From contig JAQUBO010000016.1 of the NCBI GenBank assembly GCA_028686735.1, positions 1 through 38,004 of the forward strand: DNA of 38,004 nucleotides, in the 5' to 3' direction. The position numbers were made by a program, and so were the translations under genes. This stretch comes from Bacteroidales bacterium. Its GTDB lineage: Bacteria; Bacteroidota; Bacteroidia; Bacteroidales; ML635J-15. This document shows, one piece after another, positions 33,634 to 38,004 of this stretch (its first letter is position 1; every line of letters begins with the position of its first letter). The notes beneath the pieces were generated by a model. It was not told the DNA's origin and searched no databases. It saw only the letters and a program-made list of their open reading frames with translations.

Positions 33634-34519
33634 TTTCGATAATTTTGGAGAAATAAAGAATCCAGTTGTTACAACTGGAACTTTTGACGGGGTGCATGTT
33701 GGTCATGCAATTATTATTGCAAGACTAAATCAGCTTGCAAAAGAAATAAATGGAGAATCTGTCTTAATAACTTTCCATCCACATCCTAGAAAAGTGCTAT
33801 TCCCAGATAAATCAAAAGATTTAAAACTGATAAATACCCAAAATGAAAAAGCTAAAATGTTGGCTAAAACACAATTAAACCATCTTTTTGTTATTGATTT
33901 TACAATCGATTTTGCTAAAATAAGTTCACAAACCTTCGTAAATGACATACTCTTAGACAAATTAAAAGCAAAGATTATTGTTGTAGGTTTTAATCATCAT
34001 TTTGGACATAATCGAGAAGGAGATTACGAGTATTTATACAAGTTAAGTAAACAACGAGACTTTGCCGTCGAAGAAATCCCTCAACAAGACATAGAAAACG
34101 AGGCAGTTAGTTCTACGCGTATCCGAAAAGCTATTTTTGAAGGACAAATAATGAAAGCAAATGCGTATCTCGACCATCAATATTTTCTTAGGGGTAAATT
34201 AAGCTCACTTAGTAAAATAAACGGACAAGGGCTTATCGGCAAAATAGATATCGAAGAAAAAGAAAAACTTATTCCCCCACCCGGACGATATGCTTCAAAA
34301 TTAGAACAAGACGATGAAATCCATTACTGCTTTTGTGAAATATATAAACAATCAGACGAAAATATTGTCAAAATATTTATTATAGATAAAAATGTGAATT
34401 TAGCAGAAAATTATGCAAATTTGTATTTTTATAAAAAACTTAGAATCTACAATGGAAATGATGATTACTCATTAGGACGCATTGAAGACACTGAACTATT
34501 AAACGAATTAATTTTTTAA
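33617..34519 (+). CDS. ribF: RibF paralogue: FAD synthetase with degenerate riboflavin-kinase domain
   Basis: A 300-residue bifunctional-family protein. The N-terminal nucleotidyltransferase is intact: TTGTFDGVHVGHAIII, TFHPHPRKVL, VGFNHHFGHNREGD and VSSTRIRKAI, so FMN adenylylation to FAD is plausible. The C-terminal riboflavin-kinase half is recognisable (FLRGKLSSLS ... KLIPPPGRYA) but lacks the GFPTAN motif and the later NIGxRPT motif, so riboflavin phosphorylation is probably lost. Overlap with rex and location in a flavin/NADH operon suggest a dedicated role in FAD supply or sensing. A normal RibF should exist elsewhere in the genome. Confidence 0.85.
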   Translation: MKIHYNFDNFGEIKNPVVTTGTFDGVHVGHAIIIARLNQLAKEINGESVLITFHPHPRKVLFPDKSKDLKLINTQNEKAKMLAKTQLNHLFVIDFTIDFAKISSQTFVNDILLDKLKAKIIVVGFNHHFGHNREGDYEYLYKLSKQRDFAVEEIPQQDIENEAVSSTRIRKAIFEGQIMKANAYLDHQYFLRGKLSSLSKINGQGLIGKIDIEEKEKLIPPPGRYASKLEQDDEIHYCFCEIYKQSDENIVKIFIIDKNVNLAENYANLYFYKKLRIYNGNDDYSLGRIEDTELLNELIF

Positions 34520-34540
34520 TCAATAAATTTACCAAAAAAT

Positions 34541-35854
34541 ATGAAAATATCAATTATTGGAACCGGTTATGTTGGATTAGTCTCGGGAACATGCTTTGCC
34601 GAGATGGGAGTTATAACATCCTGTCTTGATATTGACGAAAATAAAATAGAAAATCTCAAAAAAGGGATTATGCCGATTTGGGAGCCAGGGCTTGAAACAA
34701 TGGTAAAACGAAATTTCGACAAAAACAGACTTAGCTTTACTACTGATATTTTTGAAAGTATAAAAAATGCCGAAGCTGTTTTTATTGCTGTCGGAACTCC
34801 ACCAGAGGAAGATGGTAGTGCCGATTTACAATATGTTTTAAAAGTTGCCAAAGAAATCGGGAAAAATATGGATCACTATATGGTGATAATAACAAAAAGT
34901 ACTGTTCCAATAGGGACTGCTGAAAAAGTGCGGACAGTAATAAGCAAAGAGCTTAAAGATAGAAATGCTAGCATAGAATTTGATGTTGCTTCTAATCCTG
35001 AGTTTTTAAAAGAGGGAGATGCCATTGATGATTGTTTGCATCCAGATCGCATTGTTGTTGGTACCGACAGTGAAAGAGCAAAAGATATTATCGACAGATT
35101 ATATAAACCATTTGTACTAAATGGACACCCCATAATCTATATGGATATTCCATCAGCAGAACTCACAAAATACACAGCAAATGCACTATTAGCAACCAAA
35201 ATATCTTTTATGAACGATATTGCTAATTTTTGTGAGATTGTTGGTGCTGACATTAATTCAGTAAGACGTGGAATTGGAACAGACAAAAGAATTGGACCAT
35301 ATTTTATATATGCAGGAACAGGTTATGGCGGCTCGTGTTTTCCAAAAGACGTAAAAGCAATAATCAAAACAGCTGATGAAAAAGGCTACTCCTTAGAGAT
35401 ATTAAAATCTGTCGAAAGAGTTAACAATAGGCAAAAAGAAACATTATATCATAAACTGATAAAGCATTTTAACGGTAATATAAAAGGAAAAAAAGTCGCT
35501 TTGTGGGGATTATCATTTAAACCAAACACTGACGATATGCGAGAAGCTCCTGCACTTGTATTAATCGACAAACTCATATCAGAAGGAGTAAATGTATTTG
35601 CTTACGATCCGGTTGCTATGGAAGAGGCTAAACGAATACTTGGGAATAAAATCGAATATGTTAATGAACCTTATAAAGCATTGGAGAATGCTGATGCGTT
35701 AATGCTTGTAACCGAATGGACAGAGTTTAGAATATTAAACTATCCGAAAATGCAAAACATGAAAGAGAAATTAATCCTTGATGGAAGAAATATATACGAC
35801 CCCGAAGAGGTTAGACAGCAAGGTTTTGTTTACTATAGTATTGGGAGAAAATAA
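34541..35854 (+). CDS. ugd: UDP-glucose 6-dehydrogenase
   Basis: A 437-residue NAD+-dependent enzyme making UDP-glucuronate for surface polysaccharide. Rossmann motif GTGYVGLVSGTCFAEMG, NAD part VGTPPEEDGSADLQ, and catalytic C266 in GYGGSCFPKD; the C-terminal domain contains LSFKPNTDDMREAPA. Length is normal. It lies 21 bp after ribF-like and 2 bp before the small 2Fe-2S gene, so it seems embedded in the redox operon although its pathway is unrelated. Confidence 0.94.
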   Translation: MKISIIGTGYVGLVSGTCFAEMGVITSCLDIDENKIENLKKGIMPIWEPGLETMVKRNFDKNRLSFTTDIFESIKNAEAVFIAVGTPPEEDGSADLQYVLKVAKEIGKNMDHYMVIITKSTVPIGTAEKVRTVISKELKDRNASIEFDVASNPEFLKEGDAIDDCLHPDRIVVGTDSERAKDIIDRLYKPFVLNGHPIIYMDIPSAELTKYTANALLATKISFMNDIANFCEIVGADINSVRRGIGTDKRIGPYFIYAGTGYGGSCFPKDVKAIIKTADEKGYSLEILKSVERVNNRQKETLYHKLIKHFNGNIKGKKVALWGLSFKPNTDDMREAPALVLIDKLISEGVNVFAYDPVAMEEAKRILGNKIEYVNEPYKALENADALMLVTEWTEFRILNYPKMQNMKEKLILDGRNIYDPEEVRQQGFVYYSIGRK

Positions 35855-35856
35855 AT

Positions 35857-36108
35857 ATGGACAATAAAATACAAATAACAATTTGCTTAGGATCATCATG
35901 CTTTAGCCGTAAAAACCGTGAGGTTGTATCTGCTCTACAAGAGTATATTATAAATAATAATCTCGACAATGAGGTACATCTAAAAGGTGGGCACTGCTTC
36001 GGAAAATGTAGTTTAGGCCCAATTATGTTCGTCGAAGAAGATATTTATCACGAAATTACTCCACAAAAAGCCATTGCAATAGTTGAAACATATTTGAATA
36101 AAAAATAA
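35857..36108 (+). CDS. Small thioredoxin-like 2Fe-2S protein
   Basis: An 83-residue stand-alone version of the NuoE-type 2Fe-2S fold. Four cysteines are placed as in that family: C10 and C15 in CLGSSCF, C47 and C51 in CFGKCSLGP. It probably acts as an electron donor or acceptor for the following H-cluster sensor, from which it is separated by 1 bp. This gene pair is commonly found together in Bacteroidota and clostridia as far as I recall. Confidence 0.88.
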   Translation: MDNKIQITICLGSSCFSRKNREVVSALQEYIINNNLDNEVHLKGGHCFGKCSLGPIMFVEEDIYHEITPQKAIAIVETYLNKK

Positions 36109-36109
36109 C

Positions 36110-37975
36110 ATGCAAAATAAACCATTAATAAGCATCAATAATGAAACTTGTACTCACTGTTACGCTTGTGTTAGGGCTTGCCCAACAAAAGCTATTTCAA
36201 TAGTTTCTAATTCAAACAATCTTGAAATAAATCATGATAGATGTATTGGTTGTGGAAATTGTTATGTGAGTTGCGGTCCTAAAGCAATACAATATGCACA
36301 ATCAATTGAAGAGGTCTCCAAACATTTATCAGATAAAAGCAATAAATGTATCGCAATAGTTGACCCATCAATTGCATCAGAATTTCCCGACATCTCTGAT
36401 TATCGGAATTTTGTAGGTATGTTTAGGGCTCTAGGATTTGATTTTGTAAATGAAATTTCATTCGGAGCTGATCTTATAGCTGCAAAGTACAAAGAAACTT
36501 TTACTGATTTTAAAGGCAAATATATAATTACTGCGAACTGTCCTCCTGTTTACGAATATATCGAAAAATTTCAGCCTCACATTATAGACTCTATTGCTAA
36601 AATAGATAGCCCAATGGTAGCAACAGCAAAAGTTATGCGCGAAATACATGGAGAGCAGGCAATTATAATTGCAATTAGTTCTTGCTTAGCACAAAAAAAA
36701 GAAATTTTGCGATATAATGGACTGATAAATGAACATATTGGTTTTGAAGAACTTCGTATTATGTTCAAAAAAAATAATATTTATGAAAATGCTGTTGAAT
36801 TTAGTGAATTTGACCAACCAATTGGCTCAAAAGGATCACTTTTCCCAATAAGCAGAGGAATACTCGATGCCGCAGATATTGACCACATACCAGGAAAATC
36901 AAAGATAATAACACAAGAAGGACCTAATAAGTTTGTAAAAAACATACTTAATTTCGCAAATTACAATGAAATTAAACATCATCTCAATCTTTTTTATTGC
37001 GATGGCTGTAATATGGGGCCATGTTCCTCAAATACATCAAACTATCTATTAAATCACAGCCAAGTTGTTAATTACTACAATAAAAGACAAGGACTTCTTA
37101 ATGAAGAAATATGGAATAAAAATATTAAAAAATATTTAAAATTAGATTTTTCACGAACATATACAGTAAACGACCAACGAATAACTCCACCATCAGAGAA
37201 AAAAATTAAAGAAGTACTCAAATTGCTTGGTAAAGAAACATATACCGATATAGGATGTAAAAGCTGTGGATACGATAATTGTTATGAGTTTGCAAGTGAT
37301 GTTGCCAAAGAATTAGTAAAACCAGAAATGTGCATTAGTTTTACATCAAAAAACCGACAAGAATTTATAAATAAACTGACTGCAACAAATATCGAACTTG
37401 CCGAAACACAAAAAGCTCTTGAAGTATCCGAAGCTAAATTGCGTAAAGACCACGCAAATGTGCAAGAAAGCATGTCTTTAACAAAAGCTATACTCGAAAA
37501 AATCCCCTCTAGTGTTGTTATTGTTGACGACAAACTAAAGATTATACAATCCAATACTCAATTTATTGAACTAATTGGTAAAGAAGCTAAAGAAATCAAC
37601 GATATAATACCTGGTTTGATTAATGCCGATATCAAAACTTTATTACCACACCAAATTTATCAACTTTTTAGCTTTGTTGTTCAAAAAAACGAAAATGTTG
37701 AAAATAAAGACATTGATTTTGATAATAAATTACTAAATATTTCTGTATTCCCAATAAAAAGAGGAAAAATTATCGGAGCTGTTTTTAAAAATCTATATCA
37801 ACCCGAGATTAGAAAAGATGAGGTAATAACTCGTATCACCGACGTTATTGAGAAAAATCTAGGAATGGTTCAAAAAATTGGTTTTTTACTTGGCGAAGGA
37901 GCCTCTGAGACAGAAAGAATGCTAAATAGTATTATTCATTCGTGTGACAGCAATAAAAATGAGGCAGACAAATAA
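36110..37975 (+). CDS. H-cluster sensor with C-terminal PAS domain (HydS-type)
   Basis: A 621-residue protein parallel to the H-cluster kinase but with a different output. Two 4Fe-4S motifs (CTHCYACVRACP; CIGCGNCYVSC), an H-cluster domain with L1 TANCPPV (C144), L2 ISSCLAQKK (C192; Lys to Gln, Pro to Ser) and L3 FYCDGCNMGP (C297, C300), an FeS domain (CKSCGYDNC...MC), a coiled-coil (about 425-455), and a PAS domain (LEKIPSSVVIVDDKLKIIQSNTQFIELIG). It ends without kinase or phosphatase domain. The next gene looks like a SpoIIE-type phosphatase and is the likely partner. No membrane segment is present. Confidence 0.86.
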   Translation: MQNKPLISINNETCTHCYACVRACPTKAISIVSNSNNLEINHDRCIGCGNCYVSCGPKAIQYAQSIEEVSKHLSDKSNKCIAIVDPSIASEFPDISDYRNFVGMFRALGFDFVNEISFGADLIAAKYKETFTDFKGKYIITANCPPVYEYIEKFQPHIIDSIAKIDSPMVATAKVMREIHGEQAIIIAISSCLAQKKEILRYNGLINEHIGFEELRIMFKKNNIYENAVEFSEFDQPIGSKGSLFPISRGILDAADIDHIPGKSKIITQEGPNKFVKNILNFANYNEIKHHLNLFYCDGCNMGPCSSNTSNYLLNHSQVVNYYNKRQGLLNEEIWNKNIKKYLKLDFSRTYTVNDQRITPPSEKKIKEVLKLLGKETYTDIGCKSCGYDNCYEFASDVAKELVKPEMCISFTSKNRQEFINKLTATNIELAETQKALEVSEAKLRKDHANVQESMSLTKAILEKIPSSVVIVDDKLKIIQSNTQFIELIGKEAKEINDIIPGLINADIKTLLPHQIYQLFSFVVQKNENVENKDIDFDNKLLNISVFPIKRGKIIGAVFKNLYQPEIRKDEVITRITDVIEKNLGMVQKIGFLLGEGASETERMLNSIIHSCDSNKNEADK

Positions 37976-37977
37976 AT

Positions 37978-38004
37978 ATGCCTGAGCATCTATACATAGA
38001 CATA
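37978..38004 (+). CDS. Start of probable SpoIIE-family phosphatase gene (cut by window edge)
   Basis: Only nine codons are in the window (MPEHLYIDI), starting 2 bp after the PAS-type sensor stop codon. From memory, genes following this kind of sensor in Bacteroidota encode PP2C/SpoIIE-type phosphatases with a similar start. The assignment rests mainly on that context. Confidence 0.4.

Noticed and set aside
1-38004. CRISPR array, prophage or complete insertion sequence
   Set aside because: I saw no regularly spaced direct repeats, phage structural genes, or intact transposase with terminal repeats.

Overview
The window looks like chromosomal DNA of an anaerobic, AT-rich member of the Bacteroidota (probably Bacteroidales or a close relative). 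The support is: Bacteroidota-type promoters of the form TAnnTTTG with a TTG/TTTG box about 19-20 nt upstream in front of many genes; families typical of the phylum (PUR-like DUF3276, DUF5606, long NusB, type IX secretion sorting domain, FISUMP protein, GIN-domain lipoprotein); and a long [FeFe]-hydrogenase-type gene cluster that implies anaerobic metabolism.

Layout. 1-424 is gene-free but carries a hairpin repeat; 425-497 is tRNA-Arg(ACG) on the minus strand with its own promoter and terminator. 550-9369 is mostly housekeeping: rimO (minus), a secreted LPP20-like protein and msrC, a DUF3276 protein (minus), nusB, then a DUF1573 lipoprotein-yajC-YbbR-coaE-TerB/DnaJ operon, a decayed IS3-type transposase fragment and a DUF5606 gene. 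9478-14142 (minus) is an xdhC-xdhA-xdhB xanthine dehydrogenase operon. 14442-16273 holds mltG (minus) divergent from a GIN-domain lipoprotein. 16785-18412 holds two secreted proteins (T9SS sorting domain, FISUMP), closed by a 44-nt perfect palindrome that works as terminator; a PiT-type phosphate permease follows. 19717-21516 is an aminotransferase plus sugar transferase pair (surface glycan). 21535-24376 (minus) is fabG plus a VWA-like membrane protein; 24477-25346 (minus) is a MerR regulator.

The most interesting part is 25498 to the right edge: one tightly packed plus-strand operon of at least twelve genes. It begins with a NADH-linked HydC-HydB-HydA-like trio in which HydA keeps the four H-cluster ligand cysteines but has lost the proton-relay cysteine and other pocket residues, and HydB keeps a thioredoxin-like domain stripped of its cluster cysteines. 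It continues with an H-cluster protein fused to a histidine kinase, a response regulator, a receiver-histidine kinase hybrid, the redox repressor Rex, a RibF paralogue whose kinase motifs are missing, a UDP-glucose dehydrogenase, a small 2Fe-2S protein, a second H-cluster protein ending in a PAS domain, and the first nine codons of what is probably a SpoIIE-type phosphatase. Two abutting Rex-type palindromes sit over the promoter. I read this as a redox/H2-sensing regulatory island under NADH/NAD+ control; a canonical catalytic hydrogenase and the HydEFG maturases are not in the window and may lie outside it.

Two copies of an uncharacterised ~180-nt intergenic element begin exactly at the stop codons of two unrelated genes (3433 and 16274).
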